A stretch of 64,000 bases of DNA from positions 1 through 64,000 of the forward strand of contig JBBELK010001484.1 of assembly GCA_037783545.1 (NCBI GenBank), given 5' to 3'. Shown here piece after piece: positions 23,860-35,700 of this stretch. The position numbers were made by a program, and so were the translations under genes. The notes under the pieces were generated by a model. The model did not search any database. It was not told where the DNA came from and was given only the letters and a program-made list of their open reading frames with translations. How positions within the stretch are numbered: position 1 is the stretch's first letter; each line of letters starts with the position of its first letter. The stretch is from Henricia sp. BOLD:AAB3569. Lineage: Eukaryota > Echinodermata > Asteroidea > Spinulosida > Echinasteridae.

Positions 23860-26631
23860 AAGTTTAGAAAAAACTGGGTTGAGGCTTCCTGACTGCTCTC
23901 GCGCAAACCGTGGCTGTCTGTACACACCTCTTTGGGGTACTCCTGAGTTGTGCGCATGCTCAGTCATTCGGACTGTCGTTAACGCACCGCAGTTTGGCTC
24001 GGCAATTTGGTCAAAGTGTGGTCCAAACGTCGGCAAATTTGAAGGTCGAAAAATGTTCCGACGAACTTCAAATTTTGCATGCCCTAAACTCTCTATATTG
24101 CGCACTTGTCATAAACAATTGACAGACTTTCGCCGGGAAATGGCAGAGAAATTTCAAAGTTTAGAAAAAACTGGGTTGAGGCTTCCTGACTGCTCTCGCG
24201 CAAACCGTGGCTGTCTGTACACACCTCTTTGGGGTACTCCTGAGTTGTGCGCATGCTCAGTCATTCGGACTGTCGTTAACGCACCGCAATTTGGCTTGGC
24301 AATTTGGTCAAGGTGTGGTCCAAACGTCGGCAAATTTGGAGGTTGAAAAATGTTCCGACGAACTTCAAATTTTGCATGCCCTAAACTCTCTATATTGCGC
24401 ACTTGTCATAAAAAATTGACAGACTTTCGCCGGGAAATGGCAGAGAAATTTCAAAGTTTAGAAAAACTGGGTTGAGGCTTCCTGACTGCTCTCGCGCAAA
24501 CCGTGGCTGTCTGTACACACCTCTTTGGGGTACTCCTGAGTTGTGCGCATGCTCAGTCATTCGGACTGTCGTTAACGCACCGCAGTTTGGCTCGGCAATT
24601 TGGTCAAAGTGTGGTCCAAACGTCGGCAAATTTGAAGGTCGAAAATGTTCCGACGAACTTCAAATTTTGCATGCCCTAAACTCTCTATATTGCGCACTTG
24701 TCATAAAAATTAACAGACTTTCGCCGGGAAATGGCAGAGAAATTTCAAAGTTTAGAAAAAACTGGGTTGAGGCTTCCTGACTGCTCTCGCGCAAACCGTG
24801 GCTGTCTGTACACACCTCTTTGGGGTACTCCTGAGTTGTGCGCATGCTCAGTCATTCGGACTGTCGTTAACGCACCGCAGTTTGGCTCGGCAATTTGGTC
24901 AAAGTGTGGTCCAAACGTCGGCAAATTTGGAGGTCGAAAAATGTTCCGACGAACTTCAAATTTTGCATGCCCTAAACTCTCTATATTGCGCACTTGTCAT
25001 ACAAAATTGACAGACTTTCGCCGGGAAATGGCAGAGAAATGTCAAAGTTTAGAAAAAACTGGGTTGAGGCTTCCTGACTGCTCTCGCGCAAACCGTGGCT
25101 GTCTGTACACACCTCTTTGGGGTACTCCTGAGTTGTGCGCATGCTCAGTCATTCGGACTGTCGTTAACGCACCGCAATTTGGCTCGGCAATTTGGTCAAG
25201 GTGTGGTCCAAACGTCGGCAAATTTGGAGGTCGAAAAATGTTCCGACGAACTTCAAATTTGCATGCCCTAAACTCTCTATATTGCGCACTTGTCATAAAA
25301 AAATTGACAGACTTTCGCCGGGAAATGGCAGAGAAATTTCAAAGTTTAGAAAAACTGGGTTGAGGCTTCCTGACTGCTCTCGCGCAAACCGTGGCTGTCT
25401 GTACACACCTCTTTGGGGTACTCCTGAGTTGTGCGCATTCTCAGTCATTCGGACTGTCGTTAACGCACCGCAGTTTGGCTCGGCAATTTGGTCAAAGTGT
25501 GGTCCAAACGTCGGCAAATTTGGAGGTCGACAAATGTTCCGACGAACTTCAATTTTGCATGCCCTAAACTCTCTATATTGCGCACTTGTCATAACAAATT
25601 GACAGACTTTCGCCGGAAATGGCAGAGAAATTTCAAAGTTTAGAAAAAACTGGGTTGAGGCTTCCTGACTGCTCTCGCGCAACCGTGGCTGTCTGTACAC
25701 ACCTCTTTAGGGTACTCCTGAGTTGTGCGCATGCTCAGTCATTCGGACTGTCGTTAACGCACCGCAGTTTGGCTCGGCAATTTGGTCAAAGTGTGGTCCA
25801 AACGTCGGCAAATTTGGAGGTCGAAAAATGTTCCGACGAACTTCAAATTTTGCATGCCCTAAACTCTCTATATTGCGCACTTGTCATACAAAATTGACAG
25901 ACTTTCGCCGGGAAATGGCAGAGAAATGTCAAAGTTTAGAAAAACTGGGTTGAGGCTTCCTGACTGCTCTCGTGCAAACCGTGGCTGTCTGTACACACCT
26001 CTTTGGGGTACTCCTGAGTTGTGCGCATGCTCAGTCATTCGGACTGTCGTTAACGCACCGCAATTTGGCTCGGCAATTTGGTCAAGGTGTGGTCCAAACG
26101 TCGGCAAATTTGGAGGTCGAAAAATGTTCCGACGAACTTCAAATTTTGCATGCCCTAAACTCTCTATATTGCGCACTTGTCATAAAAAAATTGACAGACT
26201 TTCGCCGGGAAATGGCAGAGAAATTTCAAAGTTTAGAAAAACTGGGTTGAGGCTTCCTGACTGCTCTCGCGCAAACCGTGGCTGTCTGTACACACCTCTT
26301 TGGGGTACTCCTGAGTTGTGCGCATTCTCAGTCATTCGGACTGTCGTTAACGCACCGCAGTTTGGCTCGGCAATTTGGTCAAAGTGTGGTCCAAACGTCG
26401 GCAAATTTGGAGGTCGACAAATGTTCCGACGAACTTCAAATTTTGCATGCCCTAAACTCTCTATATTGCGCACTTGTCATAACAAATTGACAGACTTTCG
26501 CCGGGAAATGGCAGAGAAATTTCAAAGTTTAGAAAAAACTGGGTTGAGGCTTCCTGACTGCTCTCGCGCAAACCGTGGCTGTCTGTACACACCTCTTTAG
26601 GGTACTCCTGAGTTGTGCGCATGCTCAGTCA
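23860..26631. repeat. Satellite family B block 3, about 9 monomers, ends at the SINE insertion
   Basis: The first five units match the B part of higher-order repeat copies 1 and 2, but copy 3 does not return to A and runs on in B. Later units share GCGCATTCTCAG, GGTCGACAAATG, CATAACAAATTG and CTCTTTAGGG. This set is seen near 25430-25710 and 26320-26600, and again after the SINE at 27810-28090. Indels near 25259, 25552 and 25614 suggest lower base quality in the first part. Confidence 0.94.
26620..26631. repeat. Left target-site duplication of the SINE (12 bp)
   Basis: CATGCTCAGTCA precedes the insertion and is repeated exactly at 26921-26932. It is ordinary B satellite sequence. A SINE-free paralogue with the same flanking variants has the single copy at 28110-28121. 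Confidence 0.88.
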
Positions 26632-26920
26632 GGGCGGTCGGGTTGGCGTACGGGTTCTTTCCTCGCCTTTCACCTCTGGGGTCCCGGGTTCGAATCCGGG
26701 GCGTGTATGTGGATTGGGTTTGCAGTCCCTACTTGACCGCGTGGGTTTTCCCCTGGGGCATTTCTCTGGGGGTTTTCCTCCCACTTCTAAAACTGCAACT
26801 CCTTCTTCGTCATCTCAAGTTGATAATATAGTATAGTTAAAGCTAAAACCGTATAGTTGATGGCATAAAGGGCCTTAGTTGCCGAAGATGCCATAAAATA
26901 TACAACTACAACTACTACTA
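26632..26920 (+). mobile_element. tRNA-derived SINE candidate (289 bp)
   Basis: Non-autonomous retroposon candidate. The 5' part looks like a degenerate tRNA: an A-box-like TTGGCGTACGGG at 26643-26654 and an exact B box GGTTCGAATCC at 26687-26697, spaced as in Pol III type 2 promoters. A body follows with GTGGGTTTTCC (26741-26751) and a second GGGTTTTCC before CCTCCCAC. The AT-rich 3' part repeats GTATAGTT and GATGSCATAAA, and the tail is TAC/CAA-rich (about 26901-26920). The 12-bp direct repeats flanking it are the signature of target-primed reverse transcription. The body resembles conserved central domains of some metazoan tRNA-SINEs as I remember them, unverified. It has no coding capacity and would depend on a LINE elsewhere. 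It is the only copy in the window, and its empty-site paralogue near 28110 shows it landed after the local satellite units had duplicated. Confidence 0.82.
26643..26697 (+). promoter_or_regulatory. Pol III internal promoter (A and B boxes) of the SINE
   Basis: The A-box-like element at 26643-26654 is imperfect against the tRNA consensus. The B box at 26687-26697 matches GGTTCGANTCC exactly. The separation of about 33 bp between boxes is normal for tRNA-like promoters. No run of four or more T marks a terminator right after it; the first such runs (TTTT at 26746 and 26773) lie inside the body and could shorten transcripts. Confidence 0.75.
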
Positions 26921-26932
26921 CATGCTCAGTCA
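26921..26932. repeat. Right target-site duplication of the SINE (12 bp)
   Basis: Exact repeat of 26620-26631, after which the B monomer resumes in register with ATTCGGACTG. Confidence 0.88.
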
Positions 26933-29044
26933 TTCGGACTGTCGTTAACGCACCGCAGTTTGGCTCGGCAATTTGGTCAAAGTGTGGTCCAAACGTCGGC
27001 AAATTTGAAGGTCGAAAAATGTTCCGACGAACTTCAAATTTTGCATGCCCTAAACTCTCTATATTGCGCACTTGTCATAAAAAATTGACAGACTTTCGCC
27101 GGGAAATGGCAGAGAAATTTCAAAGTTTAGAAAAAAACTGGGTTGAGGCTTCCTGACTGCTCTCGCGCAAACCGTGGCTGTCTGTACACACCTCTTTGGG
27201 GTACTCCTGAGTTGTGCGCATGCTCAGTCATTCGGACTGTCGTTAACGCACCGCAGTTTGGCTCGGCAATTTGGTCAAAGTGTGGTCCAAACGTCGGCAA
27301 ATTTGGAGGTCGAAAAATGTTCCGACGAACTTCAAATTTTGCATGCCCTAAACTCTCTATATTGCGCACTTGTCATACAAAATTGACAGACTTTCGCCGG
27401 GAAATGGCAGAGAAATGTCAAAGTTTAGAAAAAACTGGGTTGAGGCTTCCTGACTGCTCTCGCGCAAACCGTGGCTGTCTGTACACACCTCTTTGGGGTA
27501 CTCCTGAGTTGTGCGCATGCTCAGTCATTGGGACTGTCGTTAACGCACCGCAATTTGGCTCGGCAATTTGGTCAATGTGTGGTCCAAACGTCGGCAAATT
27601 TGGAGGTCGAAAAATGTTCCGACGAACTTCAAATTTTGCATGCCCTAAACTCTCTATATTGCGCACTTGTCATAAAAAAATTGACAGACTTTCGCCGGGA
27701 AATGGCAGAGAAATTTCAAAGTTTAGAAAAACTGGGTTGAGGCTTCCTGACTGCTCTCGCGCAAACCGTGGCTGTCTGTACACACCTATTTGGGGTACTC
27801 CTGAGTTGTGCGCATTCTCAGTCATTCGGACTGTCGTTAACGCACCGCAGTTTGGCTCGGCAATTTGGTCAAAGTGTGGTCCAAACGTCGGCAAATTTGG
27901 AGGTCGACAAATGTTCCGACGAACTTCAAATTTTGCATGCCCTAAACTCTCTATATTGCGCACTTGTCATAACAAATTGACAGACTTTCGCCGGGAAATG
28001 GCAGAGAAATTTCAAAGTTTAGAAAAAACTGGGTTGAGGCTTCCTGACTGCTCTCGCGCAAACCGTGGCTGTCTGTACACACCTCTTTAGGGTACTCCTG
28101 AGTTGTGCGCATGCTCAGTCATTCGGACTGTCGTTAACGCACCGCAGTTTGGCTCGGCAATTTGGTCAAAGTGTGGTCCAAACGTCGGCAAATTTGAAGG
28201 TCGAAAAATGTTCCGACGAACTTCAAATTTTGCATGCCCTAAACTCTCTATATTGCGCACTTGTCATAAAAAATTGACAGACTTTCGCCGGGAAATGGCA
28301 GAGAAATTTCAAAGTTTAGAAAATAACTGGGTTGAGGCTTCCTGACTGCTCTCGCGCAAACCGTGGCTGTCTGTACACACCTCTTTGGGGTACTCCTGAG
28401 TTGTGCGCATGCTCAGTCATTCGGACTGTCGTTAACGCACCGCAGTTTGGCTCGGCAATTTGGTCAAAGTGTGGTCCAAACGTCGGCAAATTTGGAGGTC
28501 GAAAAATGTTTCGACGAACTTCAAATTTTGCATGCCCTAAACTCTCTATATTGCGCACTTGTCATAACAAATTGACAGACTTTCGCCGGGAAATGGCAGA
28601 GAAATTTCAAAGTTTAGAAAAAACTGGGTTGAGGCTTCCTGACTGCTCTCGCGCAAACCGTGGCTGTCTGTACACACCTCTTTGGGGTACTCCTGAGTTG
28701 TGCGCATGCTCAGTCATTCGGACTGTCGTTAACGCACCGCAGTTTGGCTCGGCAATTTGGTCAAAGTGTGGTCCAAACGTCGGCAAATTTGGAGGTCGAA
28801 AAATGTTCCAAAGAACTTCAAATTTTGCATGCCCTGAACTCTCTATATTGCGCACTTGTCATAAAAAATTGACAGACGTTCGCCGGGAAATGGCAGAGAA
28901 ATTTCAAAGTTTAGAAAAAACTGGGTTGAGGCTTCCTGACTGCTCTCGCGCAAACCGTGGCTGTCTGTACACACCTCTTTGGGGTACTCCTGAGTTGTGC
29001 GCATGCTCAGTCATTCGGACTGTCGTTAACGCACCGCAGTTTGG
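26921..29044. repeat. Satellite family B block 4, about 7 monomers between the two insertions
   Basis: It contains a repeat of the variant set found just left of the SINE, including GCGCATTCTCAG at about 27812, GGTCGACAAATG at about 27903 and CTCTTTAGGG at about 28084. It also holds the first GTTCCAAAGAAC unit (about 28806). The unit at about 28083-28345 is the SINE-free counterpart of the SINE-bearing unit. The block stops inside a monomer after GCACCGCAGTTTGG. Confidence 0.95.
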
Positions 29045-29045
29045 A

Positions 29046-29078
29046 GCGGTCGGGTTGGCGTACGGGTTCTTTCCTCGC
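29046..29078 (+). repeat. 33-bp segment identical to the SINE head
   Basis: Positions 29046-29078 equal 26634-26666 base for base, starting GCGGTCGGGTTGGCG and ending TTTCCTCGC. It holds the A-box-like motif but stops before the SINE B box. Identity over 33 bp cannot be chance, so the two insertions share a module or one derives from the other. Confidence 0.93.
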
Positions 29079-29392
29079 TGGCCTGTGATGACCGCTTTCC
29101 AAAGGACTACCCTTGCACATAGGTAGTTTGGAGGAGTTTTTCGCGGAATCCCGTGATGTCCTGGAACGTTGCTCAATGATGGAGTGACCAGTACGTACGT
29201 CACGGGGAACGCCGATGCAATTTTGGAACACGATTGGATCCGAGTCTGCGGTCTTGATTCTTCCAGACCTGGACTGGTGACGATTGTGGTTTTATGAGGA
29301 TGTACCTGTGGTGCTTCTCGAAGGATATGACCTGATACTCGGACACGATCGACCAAGATTGGTGATGATTGTGATGGAGAATACTCGCCGGA

Positions 29393-29667
29393 TAATGACC
29401 TGGATTGGCAACGACAACGAATGAGGAAATTTGGTGGATAAATGACCTGGACTGGCAACGACAACGAATGAGGAAATTTGGCAATAACGGCGAACAATTG
29501 GTGGATAAATGACCTGGACTGGCAACGACTACGAATGAGGAAATTTGGCAATAACGGCGAACGCTTAGTGGATAAATGACCTGGACTGGCAACGACTACG
29601 AATGAGGAAATTTGGCAATAACGGCGAACGCTTAGTGGATAAATGACCTGGACTGGCAACGACAACG
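29393..29667. repeat. 67-bp minisatellite inside the 703-bp insertion
   Basis: Units start with AAATGACCTGGACTGGCAAC at 29440, 29507, 29574 and 29641, exactly 67 bp apart. A shortened 47-bp unit starts near 29393 and lacks the AATAACGGCGAAC part. The unit at 29641 is partial and degrades after GACAACGGC. The units at 29507 and 29574 are identical. Since 67 is not a multiple of three, the long minus-strand open frame across it is no evidence of a protein. Confidence 0.93.
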
Positions 29668-29712
29668 GCTGAAGCACTGGTTCTATCGGTAACAACGTTG
29701 GACTGGTTAGCG

Positions 29713-29736
29713 TGTTTTATTCGGACGAATAAAACA
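29713..29736. repeat. Perfect palindrome near the right end of the insertion
   Basis: Arms TGTTTTATTCG (29713-29723) and CGAATAAAACA (29726-29736) are exact inverted repeats with a 2-base loop GA. The palindrome ends 11 nt before the right junction. Helitrons carry a hairpin at about this distance from their 3' end, but the expected CTRR terminus is absent here (the end is TTTTAGAAAAA). A transcript-end hairpin or transposase site are alternatives. Confidence 0.85.
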
Positions 29737-29747
29737 TTTTAGAAAAA

Positions 29748-32700
29748 GGCAATTTGGTCAAAGTGTGGTCCAAACGTCGGCAAATTTGGAGGTCGAAAAA
29801 TGTTCCGACGAACTTCAAATTTTGCATGCCCTAAACTCTCTATATTGCGCACTTGTCATAAAAAATTGACAGACTTTCGCCGGGAAATGGCAGAGAAATT
29901 TCAAAGTTTAGAAAAAACTGGGTTGAGGCTTCCTGACTGCTCTCGCGCAAACCGTGGCTGTCTGTACACACCTCTTTGGGGTACTCCTGAGTTGTGCGCA
30001 TGCTCAGTCATTCGGACTGTCGTTAACGCACCGCAGTTTGGCTCGGCAATTTGGTCAAAGTGTGGTCCAAACGTCGGCAAATTTGGAGGTCGAAAAATGT
30101 TCCGACGAACTTCAAATTTTGCATGCCCTAAACTCTCTATATTGCGCACTTGTCATACAAAATTGACAGACTTTCGCCGGGAAATGGCAGAGAAATTTCA
30201 AAGTTTAGAAAAAACTGGGTTAAGGCTTCCTGACTGCTCTTGCGCAAACCGTGGCTGTCTGTACACACCTCTTTGGGGTACTCCTGAGTTGTGCGCATGC
30301 TCAGTCATTCGGACTGTCGTTAACGCACCGCAGTTTGGCTCGGCAATTTGGTCAAAGTGTGGTCCAAACGTCGGAAAATTTGGAGGTCGAAAAATGTTCC
30401 GACGAACTTCAAATTTTGCATGCCCTAAACTCTCTATATTGCGCACTTGTCATACAAAATTGACAGACTTTCGCCGGGAAATGGCAGAGAAATTTCAAAG
30501 TTTAGAAAAAACTGGGTTGAGGCTTCCTGACTGCTCTCGCGCAAACCGTGGCTGTCTGTACACACCTCTTTGGGGTACTCCTGAGTTGTGCGCATGCTCA
30601 GTCATTCGGACTGTCGTTAACGCATCGCAGTTTGGCTCGGCAATTTGGTCAAAGTGTGGTCCAAACGTCGGCAAATTTGGAGGTCGAAAAATGTTCCAAA
30701 GAACTTCACATTTTGCATGCCCTAAACTCTCTATATTGCGCACTTGTCATAAAAAATTGACAGACTTTCGCCGGGAAATGGCAGAGAAATTTCAAAGTTT
30801 AGAAAAAACTGGGTTGAGGCTTCCTGACTGCTCTCGCGCAAACCGTGGCTGTCTGTACACACCTATTTGGGGTACTCCTGAGTTGTGCGCATGTTCAGTC
30901 ATTCGGACTGTCGTTAACGCACCGCAGTTTGGCTCGGCAATTTGGTCAAAGTGTGGTCCAAACGTCGGCAAATTTGGAGGTCGAAAAATGTTCCAAAGAA
31001 CTTCAAATTTTGCATGCCCTAAACTCTCTATATTGCGCACTTGTCATAACAAATTGACAGACGTTCGCCGGGAAATGGCAGAGAAATTTCAAAGTTTAGA
31101 AAAAACTGGGTTGAGGCTTCCTGACTGCTCTCGCGCAAACCGTGGCTGTCTGTACACACCTCTTTGGGGTACTCCTGAGTTGTGCGCATGCTCAGTCATT
31201 CGGACTGTCGTTAACGCACCGCAGTTTGGCTCGGCAATTTGGTCAAAGTGTGGTCCAAACGTCGGCAAATTTGGAGGTCGAAAAATGTTCCGACGAACTT
31301 CAAATTTTGCATGCCCTAAACTCTCTATATTGCGCACTTGTCAAAAAAAATTGACAGACTTTCGCCGGGAAATGGCAGAGAAATTTCAAAGTTTAGAAAA
31401 AAACTGGGTTGAGGCTTCCTGACAGCTCTCGCGCAAACCGTGACTGTCTGTACACACCTCTTTGGGGTACTCCTGAGTTGTGCGCATGCTCAGTCATTCG
31501 GACTGTCGTTAACGCACCGCAGTTTGGCTCGGCAATTTGGTCAAAGTGTGGTCCAAACGTCGGCAAATTTAGAGGTCGAAAAATGTTCCGACGAACTTCA
31601 AATTTTGCATGCGCTAAACTCTCTATATTGCGCACTTGTCATAAAAATTGACAGACTTTCGCCGGGAAATGGCAGAGACATTTCAAAGTTTAGAAAAAAA
31701 CTGGGTTGAGGCTTCCTGACTGCTCTCGCGCAAACCGTGGCTGTCTGTACACACCTCTTTGGGGTACTCCTGAGTTGTGCGCATGTCCAGTCATTCGGAC
31801 TGTCGTTAACGCACCGCAGTTTGGCTCGGCAATTTGGTCAAAGTGTGGTCCAAACGTCGGCAAATTTGGAGGTCGAAAAATGTTCCGACGAACTTCAAAT
31901 TTTGCATGCCCTAAACTCTCTATATTGCGCACTTGTCATAAAAAATTGACAGACTTTCGCCGGGAAATGGCAGAGAAATTTCAAAGTTTAGAAAAAACTG
32001 TGTTGAGGCTTCCTGACTGCTCTCGCGCAAACCGTGGCTGTCTGTACACACCTCTTTGGGGTACTCCTGAGTTGTGCGCATGCTCAGTCATTCGGACTGT
32101 CGTTAACGCACCGCAGTTTGGCTCGGCAATTTGGTCAAAGTGTGGTCCAAACGTCGGCAAATTTAGAGGTCGAAAAATGTTCCGACGAACTTCAAATTTT
32201 GCATGCGCTAAACTCTCTATATTGCGCACTTGTCATAAAAATTGACAGACTTTCGCCGGGAAATGGCAGAGACATTTCAAAGTTTTTGAAAAAAACTGGG
32301 TTGAGGCTTCCTGACTGCTCTCGCGCAAACCGTGGCTATCTGTACACACCTCTTTGGGGTACTCCTGAGTTGTGCGCATGTCCAGTCATTCGGACTGTCG
32401 TTAACGCACCGCAGTTTGGCTCGGCAATTTGGTCAAAGTGTGGTCCAAACGTCGGCAAATTTGGAGGTCGAAAAATGTTCCGACGAACTTCAAATTTTGC
32501 ATGCCCTAAACTCTCTATATTGCGCACTTGTCATAAAAAATTGACAGACTTTCGCCGGGAAATGGCAGAGAAATTTCAAAGTTTAGAAAAAACTGTGTTG
32601 AGGCTTCCTGACTGCTCTCGCGCAAACCGTGGCTGTCTGTACACACCTCTTTGGGGTACTCCTGAGTTGTGCGCATGCTCAGTCATTCGGACTGTCGTTA

Positions 32701-35700
32701 ACGCACCGCAGTTTGGCTCGGCAATTTGGTCAAAGTGTGGTCCAAACGTCGGCAAATTTGGAGGTCGAAAAATGTTCCGACGAACTTCAAATTTTGCATG
32801 CCCTAAACTCTCTATATTGCGCACTTGTCATAAAAAATTTGACAGACTTTCGCCGGGAAATGGCAGAGAAATTTCAAAGTTTAGAAAAAACTGGGTTGAG
32901 GCTTCCTGACTGCTCTCGCGCAAACCGTGACTGTCTGTACACACCTCTTTGGGGTACTCCTGAGTTGTGCGCATGCTCAGTCATTCGGACTGTCGTTAAC
33001 GCACCGCAGTTTGGCTCGGCAATTTGGTCAAAGTGTGGTCCAAACGTCGGCAAATTTGGAGGTCGAAAAATGTTCCGACGAACTTCAAATTTTGCATGCC
33101 CTAAACTCTCTATATTGCGCACTTGTCATAAAAAATTGACAGACTTTCGCCGGGAAATGGCAGAGAAATTTCAAAGTTTAGAAAAAACTGGGTTGAGGCT
33201 TCCTGACTGCTCTCGCGCAAACCGTGACTGTCTGTACACACCTCTTTGGGGTACTCCTGAGTTGTGCGCATGCTCAGTCATTCGGACTGTCGTTAACGCA
33301 CCGCAGTTTGGCTCGGCAATTTGGTCAAAGTGTGGTCCAAACGTCGGCAAATTTGGAGGTCGAAAAATGTTCCGACGAACTTCAAATTTTGCATGCGCTA
33401 AACTCTCTATATTGCGCACTTGTCATAAAAATTGACAGACTTTCGCCGGGAAATGGCAGAGACATTTCAAAGTTTAGAAAAAAACTGGGTTGAGGCTTCC
33501 TGACTGCTCTCGCGCAAACCGTGGCTGTCTGTACACACCTCTTTGGGGTACTCCTGAGTTGTGCGCATGTCCAGTCATTCGGACTGTCGTTAACGCACCG
33601 CAGTTTGGCTCGGCAATTTGGTCAAAGTGTGGTCCAAACGTCGGCAAATTTGGAGGTCGAAAAATGTTCCGACGAACTTAAAATTTTGCATGCCCTAAAC
33701 TCTCTATATTGCGCACTTGTCATAAAAAATTGACAGACTTTCGCCGGGAAATGGCAGAGAAATTTCAAAGTTTAGAAAAAAACTGGGTTGAGGCTTCCTG
33801 ACTGCTCTCGCGCAAACCGTGGCTGTCTGTACACACCTCTTTGGGGTACTCCTGAGTTGTGCGCATGCTCAGTCATTCGGACTGTCGTTAACGCATCGCA
33901 GTTTGGCTCGGCAATTTGGTCAAAGTGTGGTCCAAACGTCGGCAAATTTGGAGGTCGAAAAATGTTCCAAAGAACTTCAAATTTTGCATGCCCTAAACTC
34001 TCTATATTGCGCACTTGTCATAAAAAATTGACAGACTTTCGCCGGGAAATGGCAGAGAAATTTCAAAGTTTAGAAAAAAACTGGGTTGAGGCTTCCTGAC
34101 TGCTCTCGCGCAAACCGTGGCTGTCTGTACACACCTCTTTGGGGTACTCCTGAGTTGTGCGCATGCTCAGTCATTCGGACTGTCGTTAACGCACCGCAGT
34201 TTGGCTCGGCAATTTGGTCAAAGTGTGGTCCAAACGTCGGCAAATTTGGAGGTCGAAAAATGTTCCGACGAACTTCAAATTTTGCATGCCCTAAACTCTC
34301 TATATTGCGCACTTGTCATAAAAAATTGACAGACTTTCGCCGGGAAATGGCAGAGAAATTTCAAAGTTTAGAAAAAACTGGGTTGAGGCTTCCTGACTGC
34401 TCTCGCGCAAACCGTGGCTGTCTGTACACACCTCTTTGGGGTACTCCTGAGTTGTGCGCATGCTCAGTCATTCGGACTGTCGTTAACGCACCGCAGTTTG
34501 GCTCGGCAATTTGGTCAAAGTGTGGTCCAAACGTCGGCAAATTTGGAGGTCGAAAAATGTTCCGACGAACTTCAAATTTTGCATGCCCTAAACTCTCTAT
34601 ATTGCGCACTTGTCATAAAAAATTGACAGACTTTCGCCGGGAAATGGCAGAGAAATTTCAAAGTTTAGAAAAAACTGGGTTGAGGCTTCCTGACTGCTCT
34701 CGCGCAAACCGTGACTGTCTGTACACACCTCTTTGGGGTACTCCTGAGTTGTGCGCATGCTCAGTCATTCGGACTGTCGTTAACGCACCGCAGTTTGGCT
34801 CGGCAATTTGGTCAAAGTGTGGTCCAAACGTCGGCAAATTTGGAGGTCGAAAAATGTTCCGACGAACTTCAAATTTTGCATGCCCTAAACTCTCTATATT
34901 GCGCACTTGTCATAAAAAATTGACAGACTTTCGCCGGGAAATGGCAGAGAAATTTCAAAGTTTAGAAAAAACTGGGTTGAGGCTTCCTGACTGCTCTCGC
35001 GCAAACCGTGACTGTCTGTACACACCTCTTTGGGGTACTCCTGAGTTGTGCGCATGCTCAGTCATTCGGACTGTCGTTAACGCACCGCAGTTTGGCTCGG
35101 CAATTTGGTCAAAGTGTGGTCCAAACGTCGGCAAATTTGGAGGTCGAAAAATGTTCCAAAGAACTTCAAATTTTGCATGCCCTAAACTCTCTATATTGCG
35201 CACTTGTCATAAAAAATTGACAGACTTTCGCCGGGAAATGGCAGAGAAATTTCAAAGTTTAGAAAAAAACTGGGTTGAGGCTTCCTGACTGCTCTCGCGC
35301 AAACCGTGGCTGTCTGTACACACCTCTTTGGGGTACTCCTGAGTTGTGCGCATGCTCAGTCATTCGGACTGTCGTTAACGCACCGCAGTTTGGCTCGGCA
35401 ATTTGGTCAAAGTGTGGTCCAAACGTCGGCAAATTTGGAGGTCGAAAAATGTTCCGACGAACTTCAAATTTTGCATGCCCTAAACTCTCTATATTGCGCA
35501 CTTGTCATAAAAAATTGACAGACTTTCGCCGGGAAATGGCAGAGAAATTTCAAAGTTTAGAAAAAACTGGGTTGAGGCTTCCTGACTGCTCTCGCGCAAA
35601 CCGTGGCTGTCTGTACACACCTCTTTGGGGTACTCCTGAGTTGTGCGCATGCTCAGTCATTCGGACTGTCGTTAACGCACCGCAGTTTGGCTCGGCAATT

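Larger units (their letters stand above)
29045..29747. mobile_element. Unrecognised 703-bp insertion with SINE-like head, 67-bp minisatellite and terminal palindrome
   Basis: Foreign DNA interrupting a B monomer between CAGTTTGG and GGCAATTTGG; three native bases (CTC) are missing and I see no target-site duplication. The first 33 bp after the left junction (29046-29078) are identical to SINE positions 26634-26666, which include the A-box-like element. After that the two diverge completely and no B box is found. The middle (about 29079-29392) is unique sequence with GTACGTACGT near 29191. A minisatellite follows (29393-29667), then a perfect palindrome at 29713-29736 and TTTTAGAAAAA at the right edge. 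A long minus-strand open frame crosses it but follows the repeat periodicity and I do not call it coding. It may be a chimeric SINE, a non-autonomous Helitron-like or other DNA transposon, or a composite insertion. No family is assigned. Confidence 0.7.

Noticed and set aside
26632-26710. Functional tRNA gene
   Set aside because: The B box is perfect, but the A box is imperfect, I could not form a full cloverleaf, and the sequence continues into a SINE body flanked by target-site duplications.
28904-29695. Minus-strand open frame across the 703-bp insertion
   Set aside because: Most of it is the 67-bp minisatellite plus satellite flank; composition follows the repeat and no family is recognisable.
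29045-29747. Canonical Helitron
   Set aside because: A hairpin lies near one edge, but the TC start and CTRR end are absent and no host AT insertion site is evident.
29045-29747. Second full copy of the SINE
   Set aside because: Only the first 33 bp match; B box, body, tail and target-site duplication are missing.
29800-31422. Large repetitive protein gene (540 codons, with others of 300-500 codons further on)
   Set aside because: The frame simply follows the 297-bp satellite; other frames and the opposite strand are also open, and subtype indels break it at regular places. No recognisable domain or gene signal.
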